Source of the DNA: Clostridium simiarum
GTDB lineage: Bacteria; Bacillota; Clostridia; Clostridiales; Clostridiaceae
Reading direction: 5' to 3'
DNA length: 49,788 bases
Assembly (NCBI RefSeq): GCF_018919175.1
Contig: NZ_JAHLQL010000009.1
Location: 1-49,788, forward strand
Part shown: positions 1 to 8,497 of the stretch, piece after piece
Numbering within the stretch: position 1 is the first letter of the stretch
Layout: each line of letters starts with the position of its first letter
Position numbers and translations under genes: made by a program
The notes under the pieces: model-generated
Database searches by the model: none
What the model was told of the DNA's origin: nothing
The model's input: only the letters and a program-made list of their open reading frames with translations

Positions 1-70
1 AATTGCTGGTCTTTATATCATCTTTTCTGTTCAATTTTCAAAGATCAATTTGCTTCTTTACCGAAGCGAC
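1..70 (-). other. rRNA operon leader with boxA
   Basis: Read on the minus strand this is the pre-16S leader of an rRNA operon whose structural genes lie beyond the left edge. The stretch at 33-47 (complement) reads TGATCTTTGAAAATT, matching the boxA antitermination element bound by NusB/S10 in Firmicutes. The edge sequence ending in ACCAGCAATT is of the kind seen just before clostridial 16S genes. Only leader is present; no mature rRNA base can be claimed. Confidence 0.75.
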
Positions 71-76
71 TCATTT

Positions 77-105
77 ATCTTATCATGTGTTTTATTAGTT
101 GTCAA
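77..105 (-). promoter_or_regulatory. rRNA promoter (SigA type)
   Basis: The complement gives TTGACA (100-105), exactly 17 bp, then TAAGAT (77-82), with an AT-rich stretch upstream that could act as an UP element. It sits directly before the boxA leader and points left, so it is the likely promoter of the rRNA operon that begins off the window. Confidence 0.8.
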
Positions 106-503
106 CAACTTTTTTATTGTTGTTTTAAACTTTTAAAACTTTGTTCCTAGAAGCAAGTCTTTGTTTTTTCTTTGCCGTAAGGAACTTTTATAGAATACCA
201 TCTATTCTAGTACTCCATATCCTTTTTATACCCCGTTATAAGTAATTATATTTTATATAATCAATATATCTAACTTTTTCTCTTATTTTTTCATATAGAT
301 ACACTAGGCACTGTATACTTCTATCTATGAAATAATCTAATCTCAAAAGCACTTAAATTCGTATATAATTACCTTTAATCAGCTTTCTAAACAAAGATTT
401 TAATCATCTCTATATCCTATCCCCCCTTTTACAATTTTAAAAACATTGATTTTCTCCATTAAACTAATGATTTTTTATATTTATATTATAAAGCAATCTT
501 AAA
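106..503. other. AT-rich intergenic region, no gene seen
   Basis: I see no convincing reading frame with a ribosome site. The part nearest 105 is probably upstream promoter sequence of the rRNA operon. The rest is non-coding and carries stops in all frames. Confidence 0.5.
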
Positions 504-540
504 AAGCTAAGAGCTCCAAATTTATGTAAACTCTTAGCTT
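504..540 (-). terminator. Hairpin downstream of the DUF2508 gene
   Basis: AAGCTAAGAG (504-513) pairs with CTCTTAGCTT (531-540) around a 17-nt loop. On the minus strand it follows the DUF2508 gene. The T run after it is short (TTTTAAG), so it is a weak Rho-independent terminator or only a 3' hairpin. Confidence 0.5.
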
Positions 541-596
541 CTTATCTGTATCTTAAGTTCCTCATATACTTCCCCTAAATACATCTTTATCCTTAT

Positions 597-863
597 CTAT
601 AAAATACATTTTGATCTTACGTATATAAATTCTTCATCTAACTTTATATTAAGTCCCCTTGCTTGAAAGAGCAAATACTCATATTTTGCCTTTAATGCTT
701 GTTCAGAATAAATAGCTACTTCTATTAATTTAGGATCACTAACATCATCAAACATTTTTCTTACAGCTTCTAACTCAGATATAGTTTCCTCTAAGGATTG
801 AATTATATCTAGTTGCTCCTTGGTATACTCCTCACTTTTTTTTAAACCTATCTTATTTTTCAT
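597..863 (-). CDS. DUF2508 (YaaL-like) small protein
   Basis: This is an 88-residue soluble, helical, charged protein of unknown function. The C-terminal half, with DPKLIEVAIYSEQALKAKY and then QARGLNIK, resembles the DUF2508/YaaL family, which in Bacillus and many clostridia sits between recR and bofA. The start is chosen at 863 because GAGGTG lies 4 nt upstream; the frame stays open further 5' but that extension has no ribosome site. Here it is separated from recR by about 1.4 kb of decayed DNA and a Nudix gene, and no bofA is visible, so the ancestral cluster appears broken up. Family assignment is by motif resemblance only. Confidence 0.65.
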   Translation of the reverse strand: MKNKIGLKKSEEYTKEQLDIIQSLEETISELEAVRKMFDDVSDPKLIEVAIYSEQALKAKYEYLLFQARGLNIKLDEEFIYVRSKCIL

Positions 864-1128
864 AGAACACCTCAAATAATCATATTTATTATAATTATTG
901 ACACAAATTCCAAATTTTATATCATTTCTTAAAAGTTTCTTATTAACCATTTTTTATATCTTAGTAAATCATAATCTTATAACTTATATAATCTAAAATT
1001 ATATACATATAAATGTAGGCTTTTCTTTTTATCATGAGTTATCTATTTAATAATACATAGTTTTTTAGTACAACTTCCACATAACCTTGCTAAAACTTAG
1101 TAACTTTATTGGAAATATCATATTAAGT

Positions 1129-1368
1129 ATGTCTATATTAATTAAGCCGTCATCTTTAAATTATAATTTAAAGTATAAGTACTATTTTTATGATGATGTT
1201 GATGATAGCAAAGAAGTAGTTAATAATGGATTTATGAGTATTGATACTGCTCATTAAATAGTGAGAAAAGTCTTTGAAGAGACTACAGATTTCATATCTT
1301 TTGCTTTTCAGGGTGGTAAGCAAACTATAAAAGGAGTTACTTTTTTAGAAACCTTATTTCTTCTGTGA
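1129..1368 (+). pseudogene. Relic of an anaerobic sulfatase-maturase-like radical SAM gene
   Basis: Reading from ATG 1129 gives the N-terminal part of an anSME-type radical SAM maturase: an SILIKPSS start, then NLK, FY and VNNGFMSID, and, after an in-frame TAA at 1255, DFISFAFQGG. In the family the SSxCNLKCxYCFY stretch carries the three cysteines that hold the 4Fe-4S cluster. Here all three are TAT tyrosine codons, one G-to-A change each from TGT. The conserved GGEPT is GGKQT. The frame stops again at 1366. Similarity may continue weakly to about 1470 (a YNDSYKNNG stretch). This is a dead gene fragment with no promoter or ribosome site of note. Confidence 0.75.
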
Positions 1369-1600
1369 AAAATATAATATAAATAAAATTTAGGATCAAT
1401 ATAATAATATACTCTAGCTATAATGATAGTTACAAAAATAATGGAATTTATAAATCTTTTAAAAACAGTACATCTCTTTTAATATTCTATGAGTTTTAAC
1501 TTCCTTTAATTCGAAACATATAGGAAAAGTTTTTAAATTATTCAAAATAAGGTTCTGCTCATTTATAATAATTATTTAGCTACCTCTAAAAAATATAAAA
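1369..1600. other. Decayed sequence downstream of the maturase relic
   Basis: No intact frame is seen. Fragments around 1420-1470 may be further remains of the same radical SAM gene; the rest is AT-rich non-coding DNA up to the terminator at 1601. Confidence 0.4.
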
Positions 1601-1644
1601 AACACCTTACATTCAAATTTTTATCTATCTGAAAATAAGGTGTT
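1601..1644 (-). terminator. Terminator of the Nudix gene
   Basis: AACACCTTA (1601-1609) pairs with TAAGGTGTT (1636-1644). On the minus strand the hairpin is followed by a run of six T, a good Rho-independent terminator 25 bp after the Nudix stop codon. Confidence 0.75.
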
Positions 1645-1668
1645 AGTATTAAGTTAATATACTTAATA

Positions 1669-2079
1669 TTAAACCCAGTTTACCTTTTTTAAACCATCTA
1701 ATATATATTCATTTGATATATTAGCTTTTATTTCATGTTTTTCTATCCATTTATAATCAGAATGTTCAAATGAAATTAAAACCTCATCACTATCACTTTC
1801 ACAAAGATAGGTTAATCCAATTATTTGTCTATTTTCATCCATTACTCTAGACCAAGTATACAAAAATCCATTAATATTCACATTTAGTGATACCTCTTCT
1901 TTTAATTCTCTTATTAAAGCTTCTTCAGGTGTTTCTCCAAAGTCTACCTTACCTCCTGGAAACTCCCATGTTCCAGCATCGATATTATCTTCATCTGATC
2001 GCTTAATAATTAAAATTTTGCCTTTATATTCAACTATTGCTTTTACCACAACATAAAACTTCTTGTCATTATCTATCAT
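1669..2079 (-). CDS. Nudix hydrolase (MutT-like)
   Basis: This 136-residue protein is a single Nudix domain that would hydrolyse a nucleoside diphosphate linked to another group. The Nudix box is clear: GGKVDFGETPEEALIRELKEE, with the metal-binding RELKEE. The residue after EE that is usually followed by Gly is V-S, a mild departure. N-terminal strands VVVKAIVEYKGKILIIKRS and the WEFPGGK stretch resemble MutT/8-oxo-dGTPase-type members, but substrate cannot be told from sequence. GGAGAG precedes the ATG. It is a single-gene unit between two terminators. Confidence 0.85.
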   Translation of the reverse strand: MIDNDKKFYVVVKAIVEYKGKILIIKRSDEDNIDAGTWEFPGGKVDFGETPEEALIRELKEEVSLNVNINGFLYTWSRVMDENRQIIGLTYLCESDSDEVLISFEHSDYKWIEKHEIKANISNEYILDGLKKVNWV

Positions 2080-2181
2080 ATTATATATTCTCTCCTTACA
2101 TTAATAGATAGTTTTCTTAATTTACATTAAATATAATATCACTAATTTTAATTAAATAATAGTTATTTTTAGATAAACATT

Positions 2182-2228
2182 AACCTACACTTAATCCTAA
2201 ATTAGTAAATTAAGATTGAGTGTAGGTT
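2182..2228 (-). terminator. Terminator downstream of recR
   Basis: AACCTACACT (2182-2191) pairs with AGTGTAGGTT (2219-2228), with further partial pairing inside. It lies 10 bp after the recR stop on the minus strand. The T tract is weak. Confidence 0.6.
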
Positions 2229-2237
2229 CTTTAACCT

Positions 2238-2834
2238 TTATATTTCTTTTCTTCCTTCTAATGCCTTTGATAAGGTGACTTCATCTGCATACTCTAGGTC
2301 TCCTCCTACAGGAATACCATGAGCGATTCTTGTTACCTTAACCTCTAGTGGTTTTAGAATTTTTGATATATACATAGCTGTAGCTTCTCCTTCTATGTTT
2401 GGATTTGTAGCTACTATAACCTCTTTAACTTCTCCGTTCATCCTAGTTATGAGTTCTTTCAGTTTTATATCATTTGGTCCTCTTCCAGCCATTGGTGATA
2501 TGTTTCCATGAAGTACATGGTAAACTCCATTAAACTCCCTAACCTTCTCCATAGACATTATATCTTTTGGCTGCTCTACAACGCATATTGTACTTTTATC
2601 TCTATTAGGATTACTACAAATAGCGCAAGGGTCCTTATCAGTATAGTTCCCACAAATTGAACAATATCTTATGGTTCCTCTTGCTTTAACTAAAGCTCCT
2701 GCAAATTCTTCTACCTCTTCCTTGGGAAGATTTAAAATATGTAGTGTGAGCCTTTGAGCTGTTTTGTATCCTACGCTAGGCAACTTAGCAAATTCCTCTA
2801 TGAGTTTTTCTATGGCCACTGGATAAAAATCCAC
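2238..2834 (-). CDS. Recombination protein RecR
   Basis: RecR acts with RecF and RecO to load RecA at gaps during recombinational repair. The 198-residue length is standard. Order: helix-hairpin-helix (LPSVGYKTAQRL, about 18-29), a four-cysteine zinc finger (C58, C61, C70, C73), then a Toprim domain with VVEQPKD and NPNIEGEATA (about 85-160) and the C-terminal RIAHGIPVGGDLEYADE stretch. The start is GTG (MDFYPVAIEKL). It lies downstream of ebfC in the usual dnaX-ebfC-recR order, but a hairpin at 2880-2913 separates the two. Confidence 0.97.
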   Translation of the reverse strand: MDFYPVAIEKLIEEFAKLPSVGYKTAQRLTLHILNLPKEEVEEFAGALVKARGTIRYCSICGNYTDKDPCAICSNPNRDKSTICVVEQPKDIMSMEKVREFNGVYHVLHGNISPMAGRGPNDIKLKELITRMNGEVKEVIVATNPNIEGEATAMYISKILKPLEVKVTRIAHGIPVGGDLEYADEVTLSKALEGRKEI

Positions 2835-2879
2835 TTTATATTCACATCCTTAATCCACAAATCCTTATTACGATAAAAC

Positions 2880-2913
2880 AAAGCTACTACCCTATAGTCA
2901 AAGTAGTAGCTTT
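2880..2913 (-). terminator. Hairpin between ebfC and recR
   Basis: AAAGCTACTAC (2880-2890) pairs with GTAGTAGCTTT (2903-2913) around a 12-nt loop, followed on the minus strand by GTTTTAT. It could end or attenuate the dnaX-ebfC transcript before recR. Confidence 0.65.
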
Positions 2914-2950
2914 CATCATACAGATTTGGTATTTTAATATATCCTTCATC

Positions 2951-3292
2951 TTAAAACATCCCTGGTAGATTTAATCCCCCAGTTAACTTTTTCATACCTT
3001 CTGCTGTATCTTCTTCTGCTTTAGCAAGCACTTCATTACATGCACTTAGTATTAAATCTTGAAGCATTTCTACATCATCTGGATCAACTACTTCAGGTTT
3101 TATTTCTATACCTATAAGTTGCTTTTTACCATTAGCTCTAGCAATTACTGCTCCACCACCAACAGATGCTTTAAATTCTTTTGATTCTAAATTCTTTTGC
3201 ATATCTTCCATTTGTTGTTGTAGTTTTTGAGCCTGTTTTAATAGATTGTTCATGTTCCCTCCACCCATTCCTGGGAATCCGCCTTTTGCCAT
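2951..3292 (-). CDS. YbaB/EbfC nucleoid-associated protein
   Basis: This 113-residue DNA-binding protein of the YbaB/EbfC family forms dimers and is found with dnaX and recR in most bacteria. It starts with a Gly/Met-rich tail (MAKGGFPGMGGGNMNNLLKQ), continues with a long amphipathic helix (KQAQKLQQQMEDMQKNLESK), and then the conserved VTIxANGK-like core (GGAVIARANGKKQLIGIEI) and the DPDDVEMLQDLI segment. AAGGAGG sits 8-9 nt before the ATG. It is co-directional with and close to dnaX. Confidence 0.95.
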   Translation of the reverse strand: MAKGGFPGMGGGNMNNLLKQAQKLQQQMEDMQKNLESKEFKASVGGGAVIARANGKKQLIGIEIKPEVVDPDDVEMLQDLILSACNEVLAKAEEDTAEGMKKLTGGLNLPGMF

Positions 3293-3447
3293 TATAAAAA
3301 ACCTCCTTAAAATTCATACATAATTTCTTATACTTTATTTTATTTTTATATCTTGCTTATGTGAATGTTTATTATAATTAACTCTAAATTTAAAACTAAG
3401 TTTAGTTTATATTATAACTTTAATTTTTACAATAGTTCAACTTTAAT

Positions 3448-5079
3448 CTACTCATCTATAATCTCTACTTTGTCTTCCCCAAAAGTTTCTATTAAAATTC
3501 TTTCTTTAGCATCATCTTCCCTTATCTCTTCTTCTATAAAATATTTAACCTTAACTCTTTCTTTAAGAATTTCTGAAAATATATCTTCTATTATCTTTTT
3601 ATTTTCAGCAGTTTCTAGTCTTGGTTTATTGAAGGCATACTGATGCTCATACTTTATTTCAACTACTCCATCCTTACAAGATTCAGGTACTCCTGTTAGT
3701 AAAGATGCATATATAACCATATGTCTTCTATTTTTTATAGTTTCTAAAATATCTCTCCATGAGTTTTTAACCATATTTATGTTTAATGTAGAATTTTCAT
3801 TAAATCTTTCAACAGGTCTTACATTAGGACTTTTATCTTTATTGCTATTAACCTCTTTAGCTTGCTGTGCTTTTCCCATAAGGCTTTCTTTAACTGGTGT
3901 TACGCTTTCACAAGCTACAGTTATCTTACCTTGCTTTATAACTTCTTCTAATTTATTAATTCTAGACAACATAACTTCTTTTGAAGTATCATATTCTATT
4001 TTGCACATTTTTATAACTGCAAGCTCTAGGTATACTCTGGATTGTTTACTCCACTTAGATTGCTCTTCGGCCTCTTGAAGTATCCTTATACATCTCATTA
4101 TTTCTTCTATTCTTATTTTTTCCCCTTGAAGTTTTAATGTGTCCATATTTTCTTTAGACATATCTAAAACCTCTTCTGGATTGTTACTAACTTTTATCAT
4201 AAGAAGATTTCTAAAATGAGTTATAAAATCTTTTATAAATGTATGTATATCTTTTCCGCTTAACACTATTTCATCTATAGTTCTAATAGACTTATCTATA
4301 TTCTTATGAATTACAGCATCTGTTATAGTTATTAAGTTTTCATTACTAACCAATCCTAGCATTTCAACTAAGTCCTCATAGTCTACTTTACCTCGACCCA
4401 TAGCTATAGCTTGATCCAATATACTTAAAGAATCTCTCATAGCTCCATCAGACATTCTAGCTATTAAGTTTAAGCTAGAATCGTCAGCAAATACTCCTTG
4501 CTCTTTAACTATCTTTCTTAATCTTAAGGATATATCCTCATATCTTATTCTTTTAAAATCAAATCTTTGACATCTTGATAATATTGTAATAGGTAGCTTT
4601 TGAGGATCAGTGGTTGCCAATATAAAAACCACTCTTTTAGGTGGCTCTTCTAATGTTTTTAAGAAGGCATTTACGGCACCATCTGTTAACATATGAACCT
4701 CATCCATTATGTAAACCTTATATTTAGCTTCCTGAGGAGGGTACTGAACATCATCAATAAGATCTCTTATATTATCTACTTTATTATTAGATGCCGCGTC
4801 CATTTCTATGACATCTATTGAAAGTCCCTTATTTATCTTGGTACACATGTCACATTTATTACAGGGTTCCCCCTCTTTTAGATCCAAACAATTCAATGCT
4901 TTAGCCATTATCTTTGCAGTAGATGTCTTTCCTGTACCTCTTGTGCCACAAAACAAATAAGCATGAGCTATTCTATCATTTTTTATTTGGTTTCTAAGAG
5001 TAATACTAATATGTTCTTGCCCTACTACGTCATCAAAAATTCTAGGTCTCCACTCTCTATATAAAGCAGTATAAGCCAA
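3448..5079 (-). CDS. DNA polymerase III subunit gamma/tau
   Basis: This is the clamp-loader ATPase subunit that loads the sliding clamp for the replicative polymerase. The 543-residue product has YREWRPRIFDDVVGQEHI at the N-terminus, Walker A GTRGTGKTS (about 45-53), a zinc-binding set C64, C73, C76, C79, a Walker B region ending DEVHM, and sensor SRCQRF. The variable C-terminal third carries the tau-like region. I place the start at TTG 5079 (MAYTALYREW) because GAGGTGAGG lies 4 nt upstream; the GTG at 5088 lies inside that ribosome site. The SRP RNA and tRNA-Ser lie directly upstream, a common clostridial order. Confidence 0.96.
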   Translation of the reverse strand: MAYTALYREWRPRIFDDVVGQEHISITLRNQIKNDRIAHAYLFCGTRGTGKTSTAKIMAKALNCLDLKEGEPCNKCDMCTKINKGLSIDVIEMDAASNNKVDNIRDLIDDVQYPPQEAKYKVYIMDEVHMLTDGAVNAFLKTLEEPPKRVVFILATTDPQKLPITILSRCQRFDFKRIRYEDISLRLRKIVKEQGVFADDSSLNLIARMSDGAMRDSLSILDQAIAMGRGKVDYEDLVEMLGLVSNENLITITDAVIHKNIDKSIRTIDEIVLSGKDIHTFIKDFITHFRNLLMIKVSNNPEEVLDMSKENMDTLKLQGEKIRIEEIMRCIRILQEAEEQSKWSKQSRVYLELAVIKMCKIEYDTSKEVMLSRINKLEEVIKQGKITVACESVTPVKESLMGKAQQAKEVNSNKDKSPNVRPVERFNENSTLNINMVKNSWRDILETIKNRRHMVIYASLLTGVPESCKDGVVEIKYEHQYAFNKPRLETAENKKIIEDIFSEILKERVKVKYFIEEEIREDDAKERILIETFGEDKVEIIDE

Positions 5080-5147
5080 GGTCCTCACCTCTTTTACAAA
5101 TAAATAATCTATATAATACTATTTTAAGCTAAAAATTATTAAAATAA

Positions 5148-5188
5148 AAGCCGCCATTTCCTCAAAATACAAAAGAGGTAGGCGACTT
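5148..5188 (-). terminator. Terminator after the SRP RNA
   Basis: On the minus strand AAGTCGCC...CTC pairs with GAG...GGCGGCTT, with mismatches, and is followed by TTATTTT. It falls between the SRP RNA and dnaX. Confidence 0.6.
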
Positions 5189-5209
5189 AATATGTCTATT
5201 TAAATGATG

Positions 5210-5481
5210 AAACCGTGCACCTCACCTTGACTTTACCCTATAAGCGTTACCTGTAGAGTTAACTCAAGTCAGGTTTATCCACGGCACATGAAAGTGACCA
5301 CTTACCGCTGCTTCCTTCCGGACCTGACGGGGTTCATGGGCTTTCATTGCGTGGGACCCAACTCTCAACGCCACTTTTACAGGGCAGACCTTACAAGATA
5401 AAGCCTCAATGAGGAATTCAATCCTGCTGTAGCGGATTGCAGGTTACAGGGCACCGCTAACTCCCCATCTAGCACGGCAAA
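5210..5481 (-). ncRNA. Signal recognition particle RNA (large, 6S-type)
   Basis: The minus strand begins GCCGTGCTAGATGGGGAG, carries the conserved helix-8 loop GTCAGGTCCGGAAGGAAGCA (complement of about 5309-5328), and ends GTGCACGGTT pairing with the 5' end. The length of about 270 nt with an Alu domain is the Bacillus/Clostridium type. It is the RNA scaffold for Ffh, which delivers membrane and secreted proteins to SecYEG. Ends are set by pairing and may be off by a few bases. Confidence 0.95.
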
Positions 5482-5488
5482 AATAAAA

Positions 5489-5579
5489 TGGCGGAGAGAG
5501 AGGGATTCGAACCCTCGGTAGAGTTTCCCCTACACACGCTTTCCAGGCGTGCCCCTTAAGCCAACTCGGACATCTCTCC
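5489..5579 (-). tRNA. tRNA-Ser (anticodon GGA)
   Basis: The minus strand folds as a class II tRNA: GGAGAGA acceptor, long variable arm, GGTTCGAATCC T-arm and an encoded CCA (5489-5491). The anticodon stem CACGC/GCGTG holds loop CTGGAAA, giving anticodon GGA at 5542-5544, which reads UCC and UCU. Confidence 0.95.
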
Positions 5580-5805
5580 ACATTACTTTGTCTTATTTAA
5601 TTGCTACAATGGCTATTATACTATTAAATAAATTTTATTTCAATACCTTTTTTAGTGCAATTTTTGGTTTTTATAAGTTTAACTATCTAAATGGTTAAAT
5701 AAAGGATGCATTATTGAAGATTCTGATCTTTCTGATTACTTTTTAATACTTCATCGGTTATAATAATATAGTAGATATAAAATCAAAACATTACAAGAAA
5801 GGCAG

Positions 5806-6525
5806 GTGAAAACTGTTATCTTAACGGTAACAGACATTATGAATTACAAAATTAAAGGAGACTCCCTACCTGTAGTCATATGTGAACTAACTCAAGGAGA
5901 AACTATTTTATCTGAATCTGGAGCAATGGGCTGGATGTCAGATAATATCAACATGGATACAAACATGAAAGGCGGCTTTTTTAAAGGCATAGCTAGGGCT
6001 TTTGCAGGTGAATCAGTGTTTTTAAATACTTTTACATGCTTAAACCGACCTGGAACAATTGCTTTTCCTTCTTCTTTCCCTGGACAAATTGTAGCAAAAC
6101 AATTAGCTCCTGGAGAATATATAATCTGCCAAAAGGGAGCTTTTTTAGCAGGTGAATCCTCTGTTACAGTAGAGGCCTACTTTAAGAAGAAACTAGGTGC
6201 TGGATTCTTTGGTGGTGAAGGCTTTATTCTACAAAAGATAACAGGTCCAGGTATGGTATTCCTAGAAATTGATGGCCATGTAGAGGAATATAATCTAGCC
6301 CCTGGCCAGGTTATGAAAGTAGACACTGGACATGTAGCCTTATTTGAAAGCTCTGTTCACTTTGACGTTGAAACTGTAAAAGGCATTAAAAATATCTTTT
6401 TCGGAGGTGAAGGCTTGTTTTTAACCACCTTAACAGGCCCTGGAAAAGTTTATCTACAAACCATGCCTATACAAAATCTAGCAGGTCAGATTTCAAGATA
6501 CTTTAATGTAGGAAGTTCTGATTAA
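5806..6525 (+). CDS. AIM24-family protein
   Basis: This protein of up to 239 residues belongs to the AIM24/TIGR00266 beta-rich family of unknown function. It is made of repeated Gly-rich beta segments: GGFFKGIARAFAGES, LGAGFFGGEGFILQKITGPG and NIFFGGEGLFLTTLTGPGKV, the last two clearly internal repeats. The core starts NYKIKGDSLPVVICELTQGE, as other members do. The start is uncertain: GTG 5806 has AAAGG close upstream; ATG 5839 (MNYKIKGD) fits the family better but lacks a clear ribosome site. There is no signal peptide or membrane helix. Confidence 0.8.
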   Translation: MKTVILTVTDIMNYKIKGDSLPVVICELTQGETILSESGAMGWMSDNINMDTNMKGGFFKGIARAFAGESVFLNTFTCLNRPGTIAFPSSFPGQIVAKQLAPGEYIICQKGAFLAGESSVTVEAYFKKKLGAGFFGGEGFILQKITGPGMVFLEIDGHVEEYNLAPGQVMKVDTGHVALFESSVHFDVETVKGIKNIFFGGEGLFLTTLTGPGKVYLQTMPIQNLAGQISRYFNVGSSD

Positions 6526-6614
6526 TAAATTAATTATTACTTTCATCTTAACCTTACTTTATAAAAGTACTTGATTTAATTAAAGTTAATATTTAAATTA
6601 TGGGGGATATTAAT

Positions 6615-7289
6615 TTGAAGAAAAAAGATTTATTATGGGGTTCAATTTTATTATTTATTATTTTATTTCTTGCTTATCCTATAACTAGAACACTGTTTTT
6701 AAGTTGGACTAAAGCTCATCCTTATATAATGGGCTTTATAAAAGTTTCTATCTTGGCTACTATGGGGGAATTTTTAGCTATAAGGATATCTACTGGAAAC
6801 TTCAAGAAACCACAAGGAGTTATCTACAAATTTATAGTATGGGGTTTCATTGGAATGGTTTTTGCAATAGTCTTTGATGTTTTTGCTGGTGGAATATCTT
6901 ATGTTATGAATAAAGGTTTGCTTCCATCTTTCCAAAACCCAAAATTAAATGCCTTTTCAACAGCATTTTTTACAAGTGCTATAATGAACTTAACTTTCGC
7001 TCCAACTTTTATGGCCTTTCATAGGGTTACCGACACTTTTATATATTTAGGAGAAGGTACCTTAAGTAATATATTTAAGGTAAGTTTAGATAAGGTATTA
7101 TCAGCTATAGATTGGAAGGGATTTATTAGCTTTGTGGTGTGTAAAACCATACCTTTGTTTTGGATTCCTGCTCACACTATAACCTTTATTCTTCCTCAAG
7201 AATATAGAGTTTTATCTGCATCTTTTTTATCTATAGCTTTAGGAGCCATACTCTCCTTCTCTAAGAAAAAAAGGTCAAGTGATTCTTAA
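6615..7289 (+). CDS. Mpv17/PMP22-like integral membrane protein
   Basis: This protein of about 224 residues has four or five hydrophobic segments. The C-terminal part, FWIPAHTITFILPQEYR followed by SFLSIALGAILS, resembles the signature of the Mpv17/PMP22 family, known mainly from eukaryotic organelle membranes but also present in some Firmicutes. The start is placed at TTG 6615 (MKKKDLLWG) because GGGGGA lies 7 nt upstream; ATG 6600 has no ribosome site. Function is unknown; family assignment is by signature recognition and should be treated as moderate. Confidence 0.6.
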   Translation: MKKKDLLWGSILLFIILFLAYPITRTLFLSWTKAHPYIMGFIKVSILATMGEFLAIRISTGNFKKPQGVIYKFIVWGFIGMVFAIVFDVFAGGISYVMNKGLLPSFQNPKLNAFSTAFFTSAIMNLTFAPTFMAFHRVTDTFIYLGEGTLSNIFKVSLDKVLSAIDWKGFISFVVCKTIPLFWIPAHTITFILPQEYRVLSASFLSIALGAILSFSKKKRSSDS

Positions 7290-7320
7290 GTTCAGATGGA
7301 GTTTCCATTAAAAATCAAAT

Positions 7321-7356
7321 TCCTAAGTTTGTTTTATTATTAAAACAAACTTAGGA
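7321..7356 (-). terminator. Hairpin between the Mpv17-like gene and lgt
   Basis: A 15-bp perfect inverted repeat (TCCTAAGTTTGTTTT / AAAACAAACTTAGGA) with a 6-nt loop lies between two convergent genes. T-rich sequence follows on the minus strand, so it mainly serves lgt but could end both transcripts. Confidence 0.7.
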
Positions 7357-7402
7357 AAAATATTAATTAAATATACTTATCTTTGATTTACTCACTGGTA
7401 TA

Positions 7403-8182
7403 TTAAAATTTATTTTTAGCCTTTGTTCTATATTTAATATAAATTATAGCTACTATCCCTACAATTATAAAACCTAGGCTAACTAATTGTGCTGTTCTAA
7501 GTCCTAATATCATAAGACTATCCGTTCTTAGTCCCTCAATAAAAAACCTACCTATGGAATAAAGTATTCCATAATAAGCTATTATAATTCCTTTTTCTTC
7601 CTCTTTTCTCTTTTTTAATAAGATAAGAAGAACAATAAATACTATTAAGTTCCAAATAGACTCATATAAAAAGGTAGGGTGATAATAAACTCCATTAATA
7701 TGCATTCCTCTTTGTATAAACTCCGGAAACTTGCTTATAAATTCATAACTTACAGGTCCTCCATGAGCCTCTCCATTAAGAAAATTTCCCCATCTTCCTA
7801 TAGCCTGAGCTAATATTATTGAAGGTGCTACTACATCTATCATTCCGAAAAAATCAAATTTCTTTCTTTTAGAATATATGTAAGCTGTTAATATACCAAA
7901 TATAACTCCTCCATGTATAGCCAAACCGCCTCCTCTAAAATTAAATATAGAGGCAAGATTATGTCTATAGTTTTCAAATTCAAAAGCTACATAGTAAAGT
8001 CTAGCTCCGATTATAGCTATGGGAAAAGATATTAAAAATGTATCTATTACATTATCAAAATTAACCTGTTTTATTTTACAATTATATGAAGCTATAATAA
8101 GTCCTATTATTACTCCAAAGGATATTATAACCCCATACCACATTATTTCTATTCCGAATATATTAAACGCTACTGGATTCAA
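7403..8182 (-). CDS. Prolipoprotein diacylglyceryl transferase
   Basis: Lgt transfers diacylglycerol from phosphatidylglycerol to the lipobox cysteine of prelipoproteins at the membrane. This 259-residue protein has seven hydrophobic segments and the Lgt signature GRWGNFLNGEAHGG (about residues 128-141), plus GGLAIHGG and RFFIEGLRTDS. The start is TTG (MNPVAFNIFGIEIMWYG), with GGTGA upstream. Its substrates would include the lipoproteins at 8498-10281 and 35578. Confidence 0.95.
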   Translation of the reverse strand: MNPVAFNIFGIEIMWYGVIISFGVIIGLIIASYNCKIKQVNFDNVIDTFLISFPIAIIGARLYYVAFEFENYRHNLASIFNFRGGGLAIHGGVIFGILTAYIYSKRKKFDFFGMIDVVAPSIILAQAIGRWGNFLNGEAHGGPVSYEFISKFPEFIQRGMHINGVYYHPTFLYESIWNLIVFIVLLILLKKRKEEEKGIIIAYYGILYSIGRFFIEGLRTDSLMILGLRTAQLVSLGFIIVGIVAIIYIKYRTKAKNKF

Positions 8183-8414
8183 ACCTTCACCATCTCACCA
8201 AAAGGTAGATGATTTCCCCCTTTCTCTAATTAGTTTATCTAATAACTATCATTACTAATACTCCTACAGGTTGTATTTACTATATTACATTAATAATATA
8301 AATTTTTCATGAAGATAGTAAAAACTCTTATCATTTATAGTAATACCTCTAATAATAAAATTTATTTTTGATTTATTCAATATAAATTTATTTAAATAAT
8401 TTTTAACAAGTTTA
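8183..8414. other. Intergenic, no gene seen
   Basis: AT-rich sequence upstream of lgt on the minus strand; it should hold the lgt promoter. No frame or structure stands out before the terminator at 8415. Confidence 0.4.
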
Positions 8415-8457
8415 AAAACCGTAGCTAAATCTTTAATAAAACTATAGCTACGGTTTT
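8415..8457 (-). terminator. Terminator of the reductase operon
   Basis: AAAACCGTAGCT pairs with AGCTACGGTTTT across a 19-nt loop; TTTTTAAA follows on the minus strand. It ends the FAD/FMN lipoprotein operon. Confidence 0.85.
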
Positions 8458-8497
8458 AGTATAAATACTATAAGGGATCTTATGTTATATTTTAATA

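Noticed and set aside
3365..3643. Antisense frames over dnaX and other genes
   Set aside because: These are shadows of strong coding sequence on the other strand with no ribosome sites or family motifs.
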